This document shows, piece by piece, positions 23,515 through 30,288 of a DNA stretch of 30,288 bases. The stretch spans positions 1 through 30,288 of the forward strand of contig CAUZFB010000024.1 of assembly GCA_963579135.1 (NCBI GenBank), in the 5' to 3' direction. Made by a program: the position numbers and the translations under genes. The DNA comes from CALGTL01 sp963579135 (GTDB lineage Bacteria; Chloroflexota; Dehalococcoidia; Lucifugimonadales; Australimonadaceae). The notes under the pieces were generated by a model. It had not been told where the DNA came from. It made no database searches and worked only from the letters and a program-made list of their open reading frames with translations. Within the stretch, counting starts at the first letter, position 1; each line of letters begins with the position of its first letter.

Positions 23515-24696
23515 ATGACACTCAAAGCGCCCAACGACGTAATGGTTCGGTTCCACGAGATTGCCCTCAAAGGCAAGAACCGCCCCACGTTCATCCGACA
23601 GCTCGTCGACAACGTACGCCGAGCCACTGCAGGCATCGGCGTCAAACAAGTCTGGGCGGGGCGCATGCTCGTCAGGATCAGTCTCGAAGAGACCGCCGAT
23701 TGGAACATAGTGCGTGAGCGCGTTAGTCGAGTCTTCGGCGCCGTCAAGTTCGCACCCTCCTACCGCACGCCGCTCGACTACAACGAAATCGCGGCAACCG
23801 TCTCAGCCATCGCCGCCGACCGCGCGTTCGACAGCTTCCGCATCACGGCTCACCGCGCCGACAAAGCCTTCCCCATGACCTCCTACGAGCTCAACGTCAA
23901 ACTCGGTGCGATGGTTGGCGAGCAGACCGGAGCACGGGTCGACCTCAAGAACCCTGGCCTCGACATCCGTGTCGACCTCATGCCACGCGAGGCCTTCATC
24001 TGGGCCGACGAATACCCCGCCTCCGGTGGACTCCCTGTCGGCACCGGTGGACGTGTCGCCGTCCTCATGTCCGGCGGCATCGACTCGCCCGTCGCCACCT
24101 GGCGGATGATGCGTCGCGGATGCCGAGCGACCCTTGTACATTTCCACAGCTTCCCCCTCGTCGAGGGCCGCTCTCGTGAGAAAGCCCAAGAGCTCGCCGA
24201 GCTCCTCAACGTCTACCAATACGACACTCGCCTCCACCTCGTGCCCTTCGCCGACATCCAACGACGCGTCATCCTCACCGTCCCCGGCCCGCTGCGCGTC
24301 GTCGCCTACCGTCGCTTCATGATCCGCGTCGCCGAGGCAATCGGCCGTCGCGAAGGTGCCAAAGCACTCGTCACAGGCGAAAGCCTCGGCCAGGTCGGCT
24401 CGCAGACCATGCAGAACATGGCAACCGTGGGTGAGGTCGCCACCATGCCCGTCTTACGTCCTCTGGTCGGCATGGACAAGCAGGAGATCATTGAGCAAGC
24501 CGAGGCCATCGGCACCTTCGAGACCTCTATTCTCCCCGACGAGGACTGCTGCACCCTCTTCGTACCCAAGTCGCCCTCAACCGCAGTCGCATCCGAAACC
24601 ATCGTCGCTTACGAAGACGAAATGGACATCGACCAGATGATCGCCGACGCCGTCAGAGACACTGAGCTTTTCGAATACCACATGCCCAGCGCCTAG
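23515..24696 (+). CDS. thiI: tRNA 4-thiouridine synthase ThiI (without rhodanese domain)
   Basis: ThiI adenylates U8 of tRNA and, in many bacteria, also helps sulfur transfer for thiamine. The 393-residue protein has an N-terminal ferredoxin-like region starting VMVRFHEIALKGKNRPTFIRQL and a THUMP domain (about 60-165). The PP-loop ATPase domain carries the signature SGGIDSP (186-192). Towards the C-terminus, LPDEDCCTLFVPKSP is typical of the family. The rhodanese domain of E. coli ThiI is missing, so sulfur must come via another carrier, as in Bacillus-type ThiI with a dedicated cysteine desulfurase. ATG 23515 has GGAGG at 4 nt; the longer frame starting at 23209 only covers the opposite promoter region. 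Confidence 0.95.
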   Translation: MTLKAPNDVMVRFHEIALKGKNRPTFIRQLVDNVRRATAGIGVKQVWAGRMLVRISLEETADWNIVRERVSRVFGAVKFAPSYRTPLDYNEIAATVSAIAADRAFDSFRITAHRADKAFPMTSYELNVKLGAMVGEQTGARVDLKNPGLDIRVDLMPREAFIWADEYPASGGLPVGTGGRVAVLMSGGIDSPVATWRMMRRGCRATLVHFHSFPLVEGRSREKAQELAELLNVYQYDTRLHLVPFADIQRRVILTVPGPLRVVAYRRFMIRVAEAIGRREGAKALVTGESLGQVGSQTMQNMATVGEVATMPVLRPLVGMDKQEIIEQAEAIGTFETSILPDEDCCTLFVPKSPSTAVASETIVAYEDEMDIDQMIADAVRDTELFEYHMPSA

Positions 24697-24734
24697 CAGT
24701 GCCCTAACCTTCTCTCCCTTTTTCCACCTCGCCG

Positions 24735-24761
24735 CCCTCTGGGAGAAGACTGAGCAGAGGG
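24735..24761. terminator. Inverted repeat between thiI and the SDR gene
   Basis: CCCTCTG (24735-24741) pairs with CAGAGGG (24755-24761) around a 13-nt loop, between two convergent genes. No T-run follows on either strand. It may be a bidirectional weak terminator or part of an intergenic repeat. Confidence 0.35.
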
Positions 24762-24765
24762 TCCC

Positions 24766-25581
24766 CTAAACCGCCGCCGTCTGCCCCCCATCCACCACCA
24801 GCGCGTGCCCTGTGATGAACGACGACTCCTCAGACGCAAGGAACAGCACCGGATAAGCCACCTCCTCAGCGCGACCCAAGCGGTGCAAGGCCTTCACCGC
24901 GTCGCCCGCACTCTCACGGCCCTCCAGCGGCACCGGCCGCGAACGTGGAGGAAACTCCCTCACGCGCGCCGTATCGATAGGCCCAGGGCACACGCAATTC
25001 ACCCTAATTTCCGGCCCATAATCGAACGAAAGCTGCCGCGTCAGGTTAATCAGCCCTGCCTTCGTCGCGCAGTACGCCGGGTAGTTCCGGACGCCTAGCA
25101 AGCCCAGGCTCGACGCCGTAATCACCACATTACCGTGCCCCTGCTGCATGAACACCGGCAACGCCGCCTTCAACCCCCGGTACACGCTGTACAAGTTCGT
25201 CTCGATCACATGCGTCCATGCCTCTTCGGACATCTCATGGATAGGCGCTCGCACCCCCGTCCCCGCGTTCAGGAACAATACGTCGAGCCCGCCGAACCTA
25301 TCCACCGCCGTCTTCACCATCTCCTCGCACGTCTCGTTGGATGACACATCACCCAGGATGAACGCCGCCTGCCCGCCATCGCCCTCGATCAGGCGATCCA
25401 CCCGTGGATCGCCTCGCTCGTCGCGGTCCACGCACACCACCCTTGCCCCCTCACGCGCGAACAACCGAGCCGTCGCTCGGCCGATCCCGCTATCCGCCGC
25501 AGTCACCGCCGCGACTTGCCCCTCCAACCTGCCTAACCCCTGCCTCATACCTGGATGTTCGTCGTTCACCGACATGGTCAT
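24766..25581 (-). CDS. SDR-family oxidoreductase
   Basis: This 271-residue classical short-chain dehydrogenase has catalytic residues Asn129, Ser158 (ITASSLG), Tyr170 and Lys174 (YCATK), plus the NAG motif at about 106-108. The cofactor motif reads TAADSGIG (27-34) instead of TGxxxGIG, so the first glycine is an alanine. Asp52 after the second strand (VVCVDRD) favours NAD over NADP. The C-terminal motif FITGHALVVDGG is standard. GAGGAGAG precedes ATG 25581 by 6 nt; a second ATG two codons on is possible. It stands alone between convergent thiI and the divergent SRAP gene. The substrate is unknown. Confidence 0.9.
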   Translation of the reverse strand: MTMSVNDEHPGMRQGLGRLEGQVAAVTAADSGIGRATARLFAREGARVVCVDRDERGDPRVDRLIEGDGGQAAFILGDVSSNETCEEMVKTAVDRFGGLDVLFLNAGTGVRAPIHEMSEEAWTHVIETNLYSVYRGLKAALPVFMQQGHGNVVITASSLGLLGVRNYPAYCATKAGLINLTRQLSFDYGPEIRVNCVCPGPIDTARVREFPPRSRPVPLEGRESAGDAVKALHRLGRAEEVAYPVLFLASEESSFITGHALVVDGGQTAAV

Positions 25582-25724
25582 ACGTCACTCTCCTCACGCG
25601 GTTTGCGGGCAGTCTACACAGCGATCTGGCGCACTAACCCCGGAGCGCCCAGCAACCTTCAGTCCGGCGGGCGAAGCCCGTGAGTTTCAAGCGCATTCCC
25701 GCGCGAACGCGCTAGCATGGGCCC

Positions 25725-26423
25725 ATGTGCGGACGATTCGGCATCTCCACGGACATCGAAGAGATCCAGGACTTCTTCGTCTTCGACCCGAACAGCGTCG
25801 ACTACGTGAAGCACTACAACGTCGCCCCGACCAACCCCGTGCTCACGTACGGCGCGCAAGGCCCGCGGACCGCCGAGTACATGCGCTGGGGCCTCATCCC
25901 CTCCTGGTCCAAGCCCACCCAGGTCGATCCAAAAGCGCGCAAGCTGCCTCTCGCCATCAACGCCCGCGCCGAAACCCTCGCCACCAACGGCATGTTCAAG
26001 CATTCGTTCCAGCGGAGACGCTGCCTCGTCCTCTCCGACGGCTTCTACGAGTGGCGCAAGAACGACGACGGCTCCACCACGCCTTTCCGAATCGGCCTCG
26101 CCGGCTGGAAGCCCTTCGGCATGGCAGGACTCTGGGACGCATGGAAAGGCCCCGACGGCTGGGTCCACTCATGCACTATCGTCACCACTACGCCTAACGA
26201 ACTGACCGCCGAGATCCACGACCGCATGCCCGTCATCCTGCCCCGCGAATCCCACGATGACTGGCTCGCCGACGACCAACACGACACCGGCGCTCTCTCT
26301 CGGCTGCTCATCGCCTACCCCGCAGACGCCATGGCCATGTACGAGATCTCGCCCGCCATCGGCTCCGTCAAAACCGACACCCCCGGCCTGCTCCAACCCG
26401 TCTCCCAGGGCAAATTCCTATAA
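25725..26423 (+). CDS. SRAP-domain protein (YedK/HMCES family)
   Basis: SRAP proteins shield abasic sites in single-stranded DNA by forming a thiazolidine DNA-protein link through Cys2 after removal of Met1. The 232-residue protein starts MCGRFGIST with Cys2 in place. It also has WGLIPSW (55-61), Asn79 in INARAET, Glu109 in SDGFYEW and His165 in IHDRMPVIL, the full set of active-site residues. The start is certain because Cys2 must follow the initiator. It is an orphan gene here, transcribed away from the SDR gene. Confidence 0.95.
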   Translation: MCGRFGISTDIEEIQDFFVFDPNSVDYVKHYNVAPTNPVLTYGAQGPRTAEYMRWGLIPSWSKPTQVDPKARKLPLAINARAETLATNGMFKHSFQRRRCLVLSDGFYEWRKNDDGSTTPFRIGLAGWKPFGMAGLWDAWKGPDGWVHSCTIVTTTPNELTAEIHDRMPVILPRESHDDWLADDQHDTGALSRLLIAYPADAMAMYEISPAIGSVKTDTPGLLQPVSQGKFL

Positions 26424-26775
26424 CCCACCTCGGCCCCTCCCCTCTCGCCCTATGTCACGTCATCCTGACACGAGGAGCAGCCCGAGAAGAGCTTGCCCTG
26501 AGGAACCGGGAAGGGATCTCTCGCCATCCCTCGTCACCAGCGACACCGAGCACCCAAGCCAGCGTACCCTCCCACTAGCACTGCGCAAGCAGCGACTAGG
26601 GTCGGGAATGTCGGCACACCAACGTTGGTTTCGTAGCTCACCCCAAAAGTTCAGACTATGCTAGTGCGCGCTAGTCGGATGTCTTGGCTGGCCTACCGCA
26701 AGCCAAGACATTCTATTCTTGTGTATTTTGCGTTAGCTAAGCTGCATTTAAGCAGTCTATAGGCTGGAGATAACT
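26424..26775. other. Intergenic region with REP-like repeat and hairpin
   Basis: These 352 bases have no supported gene. Positions 26454-26525 hold a 'GTCATCCTGACACGAGG...CCTGAGGAACCGGGAAGGGATCTC'-type repeat resembling bacterial interspersed elements and the copy at 1601-1644. From about 26640 the DNA becomes AT-rich and contains the hairpin at 26679-26711 and a TTAGCTAA palindrome near 26733. Confidence 0.45.
26679..26711 (+). terminator. Perfect 11-bp hairpin upstream of the AhpD-like selenoprotein gene
   Basis: ATGTCTTGGCT (26679-26689) is perfectly complementary to AGCCAAGACAT (26701-26711), with an 11-nt loop. T-rich sequence follows (TCTATTCTTGTGTATTTT). It could be a Rho-independent terminator, an attenuator or an operator for the gene starting 64 nt further on. 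The weak T-run leaves this open. Confidence 0.5.
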
Positions 26776-27327
26776 ATGACTTGGATACAAGAGCTACCCA
26801 CCAACAAAGGCGCCATCATCCGCTCGATGTCCCTCAACAACGATGCCATGGAAGCCGTCGTCGACCTCAACGCCAAACTCACCTTCGGCTCGTCCGCCCT
26901 CACTCGCGTGCAAGAAGAAGCGATCGCCACCACCGTCGCCGCAGCCAACCGCTGCCGCTACTGAACAATCATGCACGGAGCGGGGCTCCGTAGGGAATCC
27001 AACGACGACGAGCTCGCCAGCCACGTCATGCATGACTACACCAAAGCTGACCTTGACCCTCAGACGCGCGCCATCCTCGACTACGCCACCAAACTCACCG
27101 TCTCGCCCGCCGACGTCCATCACGGTGACTTCATGAAACTCAAGGATGCGGGCCTCGACGACCAGCAGATACTCTCAACCGTCCTCATCACCAGCACCTT
27201 CAACTTCATGACCCGCATCGCCGACGGCCTCGGCGTCGAGCCCGCCCCAGGCCGCCAGGAACTCGTCGAGGAATGGATCACCGGCCCCGCCCGCGACCAA
27301 ACCTGGCTCATGAACCCCAAAACATAG
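26776..27327 (+). CDS. Selenocysteine-containing AhpD-like (carboxymuconolactone decarboxylase family) protein
   Basis: Reading the in-frame TGA at 26962-26964 as Sec63 gives a continuous 183-residue protein, the usual length of the 'peroxidase-related' AhpD-like family. The active-site segment is ALTRVQEEAIATTVAAANRC then R-Y-U-T-I-M-H-G-A-G-L. Relatives have N-R-C-x-Y-C-x-x-x-H. By analogy with AhpD, Glu48, Cys60, Sec63 and His67 occupy the positions of Glu118, Cys130, Cys133 and His137, the proton relay and redox pair. The C-terminal half continues without break: ILDYATKLTVSPADV and TSTFNFMTRIADGLGVEP. GGAGA lies 5 nt before ATG 26776. A SECIS-like hairpin follows the UGA. Likely role: thiol/selenol peroxidase or reductant of a peroxiredoxin. 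The alternative, a mutated pseudogene, is unlikely given the site hit. Confidence 0.88.
26962..26991 (+). promoter_or_regulatory. UGA Sec codon and bacterial SECIS-like hairpin (AhpD-like)
   Basis: UGA is at 26962-26964. The stem ACGGAG (26975-26980) pairs with CTCCGT (26986-26991) around the loop CGGGG, with a further C-G pair possible that leaves GGG. The loop begins 17 nt after the UGA and is guanine-rich, as bacterial SECIS models require. It resembles the element in the peroxiredoxin gene in position and size. Confidence 0.75.
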
Positions 27328-27559
27328 CTGCCGGGGGATCATTTCCCCTGAATATTCTCCCAAGGCTTGAGCCTGGAGATGCGGGCAGCCTCGACTCGCT
27401 TCGACTCAGCGGTGCTCCTTGGTGTCTTGAATCTGAAATGCGTTGAGCCTGATACGTCTCGTTGTGTCGCATGCCAGACAAGTCGACCTTATAAGCGGGA
27501 GCAGTTGCACGGACTTGTTGTTTGGACAACGGACGCGGCTTACCCATGCGTTTCGGCAT
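27308..27559 (-). CDS. Small hypothetical protein, uncertain
   Basis: This 83-residue frame on the minus strand has an ideal ribosome site, GGAGGAAAAACG then ATG at 27559. The N-terminus is strongly basic (MPKRMGKPRPLSKQQVRATAP); the rest is Ser/Arg/Pro-rich without a recognisable domain. Base composition here is lower in GC than the flanking genes, which suggests a foreign origin or a decayed gene. The 3' end overlaps the last 20 bases of the AhpD-like gene. A palindrome AATTGTCAATT lies upstream at 27632-27642. It could be the broken 5' end of a mobile-element gene. I do not recognise it. Confidence 0.35.
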   Translation of the reverse strand: MPKRMGKPRPLSKQQVRATAPAYKVDLSGMRHNETYQAQRISDSRHQGAPLSRSESRLPASPGSSLGRIFRGNDPPAAMFWGS

Positions 27560-27737
27560 CGTTTTTCCTCCGTATGTTTACGACTCCATCCTTCTCATTC
27601 CTAGAGTTAAGAAACACGTCGAGGGTCATGCAATTGTCAATTCCCAAATGCCCCCACGTTGACGCTCTCGCCGTCGAGTGATACAAGCCATCCCGTCCTA
27701 AGCACGCGAACAGCAAACCCACCTTGGAGGCCAGACC
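27328..27737. other. Lower-GC intergenic stretch
   Basis: These 410 bases lie between the AhpD-like and aldolase genes. Apart from the doubtful 83-codon minus-strand frame there is no gene. The stretch 27400-27660 is visibly richer in A and T than its surroundings. A good ribosome site (TTGGAGG) marks the start of the aldolase gene at the right end. Confidence 0.5.
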
Positions 27738-28532
27738 ATGACTAAAGAGATCAACGACGTCAAGCACGCCGTCGCCATAGCCAACCGCACCCTCGATGAG
27801 CTTGGACTCTCCACCCACGTCACCGCATCGCTTGGCCACGTCAGCATGCGCGTGCCCAACGAACCTGAGTTGTTCGTTGTCAAAGGCCGCGGCTACCAGA
27901 TCGACGCCCTCGCCCGTGTCTCCCCCAAAGACATGATCGTCGTCGACCTTGACGGCAACATGGTCGACGGCCCCAAGGGCACCTCTCAGTGCTACGAAGT
28001 GAAGATGCACTCCTGCATCCTCCGTGAGCGCCCCGACGTGCAATCCGTCGTCCACGTCCACCCCCGATTCACCGTCCTCATGAGCCTCCTCGGCGTTCGC
28101 CTCCGCCCCATGTGCAACGAAGGCCGAGACATCGTGCAGAACGAGCTCCCCGTGTTCCAAGACTCCCGGTTGATCCTCAACGAAGAGGATGGCATGAACG
28201 TCGCCAACACCATCGGTGACGGCAACGCAGCGCTGCTCCGAGGTCACGGTGCCGTCTGCGCCGGACGCAACATGGAAGCCGCCGTCATGACCATGCTGAA
28301 TCTCGAAGAACAAGCCCGAATGAACTACTACGCCTACGCCGCCGAAGGCCCAGACTACACAGGCATCCCCGACGCCGAGATCGAGTACGCCAAGAGCGCC
28401 TTCAACACTATGGGCGACCTCCCCCACCTCAAAGGCCCCCTCTCCCGTGGAGCAGCCCCTGGTGCCGGTGGACGCCCCGGCGGTGTATGGGCCCACTACA
28501 CCGAGCTCGTCAAAGAGAAGGGCGGCCTCTAG
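27738..28532 (+). CDS. Class II aldolase/adducin family protein
   Basis: This 264-residue protein has the class II aldolase fold that uses a zinc ion, typically to cleave sugar phosphates such as fuculose-1-phosphate or ribulose-5-phosphate, or to decarboxylate hydroxy acids. Metal ligands are visible: His106 and His108 in VVHVHPR and His170 in LLRGHGAVC, with Glu87 near the catalytic position (CYEVKMHS). The N-terminal segment SLGHVSMRVP fits the family motif 'sGNiSvR', with Gly33-His34 for Gly-Asn. The C-terminus is Gly/Pro-rich. TTGGAGG stands 8 nt before ATG 27738. It is a single gene. The substrate is not deducible; the family includes catabolic enzymes in keeping with the rest of the window. 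Confidence 0.87.
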   Translation: MTKEINDVKHAVAIANRTLDELGLSTHVTASLGHVSMRVPNEPELFVVKGRGYQIDALARVSPKDMIVVDLDGNMVDGPKGTSQCYEVKMHSCILRERPDVQSVVHVHPRFTVLMSLLGVRLRPMCNEGRDIVQNELPVFQDSRLILNEEDGMNVANTIGDGNAALLRGHGAVCAGRNMEAAVMTMLNLEEQARMNYYAYAAEGPDYTGIPDAEIEYAKSAFNTMGDLPHLKGPLSRGAAPGAGGRPGGVWAHYTELVKEKGGL

Positions 28533-28589
28533 CCAGCCCAAGTCCTTGTAAGCAGCTGGCCAAACCCCCACAATTCTCGCCTAGAAACT

Positions 28590-29435
28590 ATGCAAGAACC
28601 AACCGAAACGCACGCGTGTCCGCGGTGTACTCGCGAGAACACCGCGGACACGAACTACTGTGGCAACTGTGGTTTGCACATCGACGGGCTCTGCCCCGGC
28701 TGCAACACCCAGAACGCCCACTCAACGCACCTCTGCCGCAACTGCAGGTTCGACTTCGCCACGCCAGCCGCGCAAGCGTCCCCAGCACAGCAGTCGCTAG
28801 CAGACCTCCGTAGCCAGAGCCAGCCAACACCCCTGGGTACGGGCACGCCCATACACGGATTTGTCCCTCCCCAGTTCCGATCCTCGGGCGTCGACTGCCC
28901 GCGCTGCCATCACCTCAACAAATCCCGAGCCGCGTTCTGCTACAACTGCGGCCTACCCTTCGATGGCTCCACCGGGTTCCAAGACGGCAACAGCGTCGAT
29001 GGTATCGCTGCTTACGTCGGTGCCAAACCTGGCGGGTTCGGGATGCGGTTCGTCGCCCTCATCATCGACTCCATCGTGACCACTGCAGCGATATCTCTCC
29101 TAATTCTTGTCTTCACCGATGTCTCAGCCTCCTCCTATCTGCTCGAGCCTGGCCTGAGTGAGCCAACCGCAGATTTCATTAACTGGACATTGAGCATCGC
29201 CTACGCCCCCGTGCTCCTCGGCATATGGGCGACCACCGTCGGCAAGCGAGCCTTCAATTTGTACGTCCTGCGACTCGACGGAGCCCCCGTCGGCTTCTGG
29301 CGAGCCTTTGGACGCGAGATTGCCAAGCTTCTCTCCTTCATTCCGTTTGGCGCGGGCTTCTGGATGGTCGCCTTCCGTCAGGACAGGCGGGCGCTGCACG
29401 ACCTCATCGCAGGCACCGTCGTCGTTCAGCGATAA
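28590..29435 (+). CDS. Membrane protein with three zinc ribbons and an RDD domain
   Basis: In this 281-residue protein, three Cys4 zinc ribbons occupy the soluble N-terminal half: Cys10/13/24/27, Cys35/38/49/52 and Cys103/106/117/120. The first two are adjacent and the third comes after a Ser/Gln/Pro-rich linker. From about 148 the RDD domain begins (GFGMRFVALIIDSIV). It has about three membrane segments and the later motif GRAFGREIAKLLSFIPFGAGFWMVAFRQDRRALHDLIAGT. RDD proteins are poorly understood membrane proteins, some linked to ion transport or stress. The gene begins without a clear ribosome site and ends 13 nt before the PrsW gene, which carries zinc ribbons of the same type, so the two proteins probably work together. 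Confidence 0.87.
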   Translation: MQEPTETHACPRCTRENTADTNYCGNCGLHIDGLCPGCNTQNAHSTHLCRNCRFDFATPAAQASPAQQSLADLRSQSQPTPLGTGTPIHGFVPPQFRSSGVDCPRCHHLNKSRAAFCYNCGLPFDGSTGFQDGNSVDGIAAYVGAKPGGFGMRFVALIIDSIVTTAAISLLILVFTDVSASSYLLEPGLSEPTADFINWTLSIAYAPVLLGIWATTVGKRAFNLYVLRLDGAPVGFWRAFGREIAKLLSFIPFGAGFWMVAFRQDRRALHDLIAGTVVVQR

Positions 29436-29448
29436 CGATTCCCATCCC

Positions 29449-30288
29449 ATGGAGATCGCTCTTTTCGCCGGACTCTCGTTCACACCGGGCTTCTTCTGGC
29501 TCTGGTTCTACGTCCGGCTCAACAGAGTTAGGCCATCGCCGAAACGCTGGGTAGCCCTCACCTTCGTGCTCGGCATGGTCTGGTCGGTTCCTGCGGGTAT
29601 TCTCAACACCGCCGCCCTTCCTGGCGACCTCCTCAGCGACACCCTGGCCATGACCACCTTCGCCGCCAGCATGCTCCTCTTCGTCGGTCCACTTGAAGAG
29701 ACCTGCAAATTCCTAGCCGTGCGCCTCGGGCCGTACCGCTCCAGCTACTTCACCGAACCCGTGGACGGCCTCGTCTACTCCACCGCAGCCGCTCTCGGCT
29801 TCGCCTCGATCGAGAACTTAGGCTACGTCATGCAATTTGGGCCCGAGGTCCTCCTCGTGCGTGGCCCCCTCACCACCGTCGCCCACCTCGTATTCGCCAG
29901 CCTCTGGGGCTATGGCCTCAGTGTCCACCAGCGATCCGGCCGCACGCGTCCCTGGTTCGTCGCAGGAAGTCTCACCTCCGCCGCCCTGCTGCACGCCGCA
30001 TTCAACATCGCATCGTTCAGCGGCGGCTACTTCTGGGTAAGTATGCTCATCGTCCTCCTTGGCGCCATCTGGGCCTACCGCCGCTTCAAGTGGGGCCAGC
30101 GCGTCTCCCCCTTCCGGCTCCGCCGAAACTACCCCCTCATCGAGTGCCCTAACTGCACTCTATATATCCGTATGCTCAACACCTACTGCCCTCACTGTGG
30201 CGCCGTCATCAGTCACTCTCCCAACGCCCTCCTTTGCGGCAACTGCAGGCAGCGCAATCGGCCCGACGCCTTATACTGCGACCGCTGC
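29449..30288 (+). CDS. PrsW-family intramembrane metalloprotease with C-terminal zinc ribbons (3' end cut by window)
   Basis: The frame from ATG 29449 runs 280 codons to the window edge without a stop. It has about seven hydrophobic segments. PrsW hallmarks are present: the glutamate pair in FVGPLEETCKFLA (about 80-92), FASIENLGY, then TVAHLVFASLWGYG and LLHAAFNIASF, the presumed metal-binding and catalytic sites inside the membrane. PrsW proteases cut membrane-bound regulators such as anti-sigma factors. After the membrane part, Cys pairs (CPNC, CPHC, CGNC, CDRC) form zinc ribbons, as in the preceding RDD protein. Homologous ribbons in both neighbours suggest a shared partner. The true C-terminus is unknown. 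Confidence 0.88.
   Translation, partial: MEIALFAGLSFTPGFFWLWFYVRLNRVRPSPKRWVALTFVLGMVWSVPAGILNTAALPGDLLSDTLAMTTFAASMLLFVGPLEETCKFLAVRLGPYRSSYFTEPVDGLVYSTAAALGFASIENLGYVMQFGPEVLLVRGPLTTVAHLVFASLWGYGLSVHQRSGRTRPWFVAGSLTSAALLHAAFNIASFSGGYFWVSMLIVLLGAIWAYRRFKWGQRVSPFRLRRNYPLIECPNCTLYIRMLNTYCPHCGAVISHSPNALLCGNCRQRNRPDALYCDRC

Noticed and set aside
26971..27327. Independent small CMD-family gene starting at ATG 26971
   Set aside because: This start lies inside the conserved active-site segment, has no ribosome site and would remove half of the fold; it is the C-terminal part of the Sec-containing protein.

Overview
The window is GC-rich bacterial DNA carrying about 28 protein genes (27 calls plus one doubtful small ORF), one structural RNA gene (rnpB) and no tRNA or rRNA that I can see. 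The strong C bias at third codon positions suggests an uncultured monoderm-type bacterium. So does the gene content: many small-molecule catabolic enzymes, a heliorhodopsin, a stand-alone AICAR transformylase and a PrsW/RDD pair with zinc ribbons. A Chloroflexota lineage of the SAR202/Dehalococcoidia kind is my best guess. This is inference; no rRNA is present to settle it.

Layout. Positions 1-5308 hold the tail of a probable flavin-dependent oxidoreductase, a tartrate/malate-type dehydrogenase, an orphan ThsB-like TIR protein (minus strand), an ACMSD-like amidohydrolase, a small hypothetical gene (minus) and a gentisate-dioxygenase-like double cupin. Positions 5342-8986 continue as a tight plus-strand run: dihydroorotase-like amidohydrolase, dienelactone-hydrolase family enzyme, a selenocysteine peroxiredoxin and a VOC dioxygenase. 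An aldehyde dehydrogenase and a 3-hydroxyisobutyrate-dehydrogenase-like enzyme face them on the minus strand (9150-11538). Together these look like an organic-acid/aromatic catabolic island. Positions 11691-14883 are a three-gene light/stress cassette: heliorhodopsin, a DUF523-DUF1722 (YbgA-like) protein and an SDR-DUF2867 protein. Minus-strand genes then run from 23210 down to 15103: branched-chain-type 2-oxoacid dehydrogenase E1alpha-E1beta-E2, AICAR transformylase, lipB, a coiled-coil Zn-ribbon protein, a serine recombinase with no recognisable catalytic residues, and rnpB. thiI diverges from E1alpha. An SDR, an SRAP-domain protein, a second selenoprotein (AhpD-like), a class II aldolase-like protein, an RDD protein and a truncated PrsW protease complete the window.

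The most important observation is two genes split by an in-frame UGA exactly at the redox-active cysteine of their families. One is a peroxiredoxin with U-P-Y-C, fused to a DsbD-alpha-like domain. The other is an AhpD-like protein with C-R-Y-U. In both, a perfect hairpin with G in the loop lies 16-21 nt after the UGA, as expected of a bacterial SECIS. Conventional gene calling would break both into fragments. They look like a selenium-based peroxidase and AhpD-type partner in one organism. The Sec machinery (selA, selB, selC, selD) is not in this window.

Other points of interest are the heliorhodopsin cassette, the apparently dead recombinase beside rnpB, and the TIR protein without a ThsA partner.
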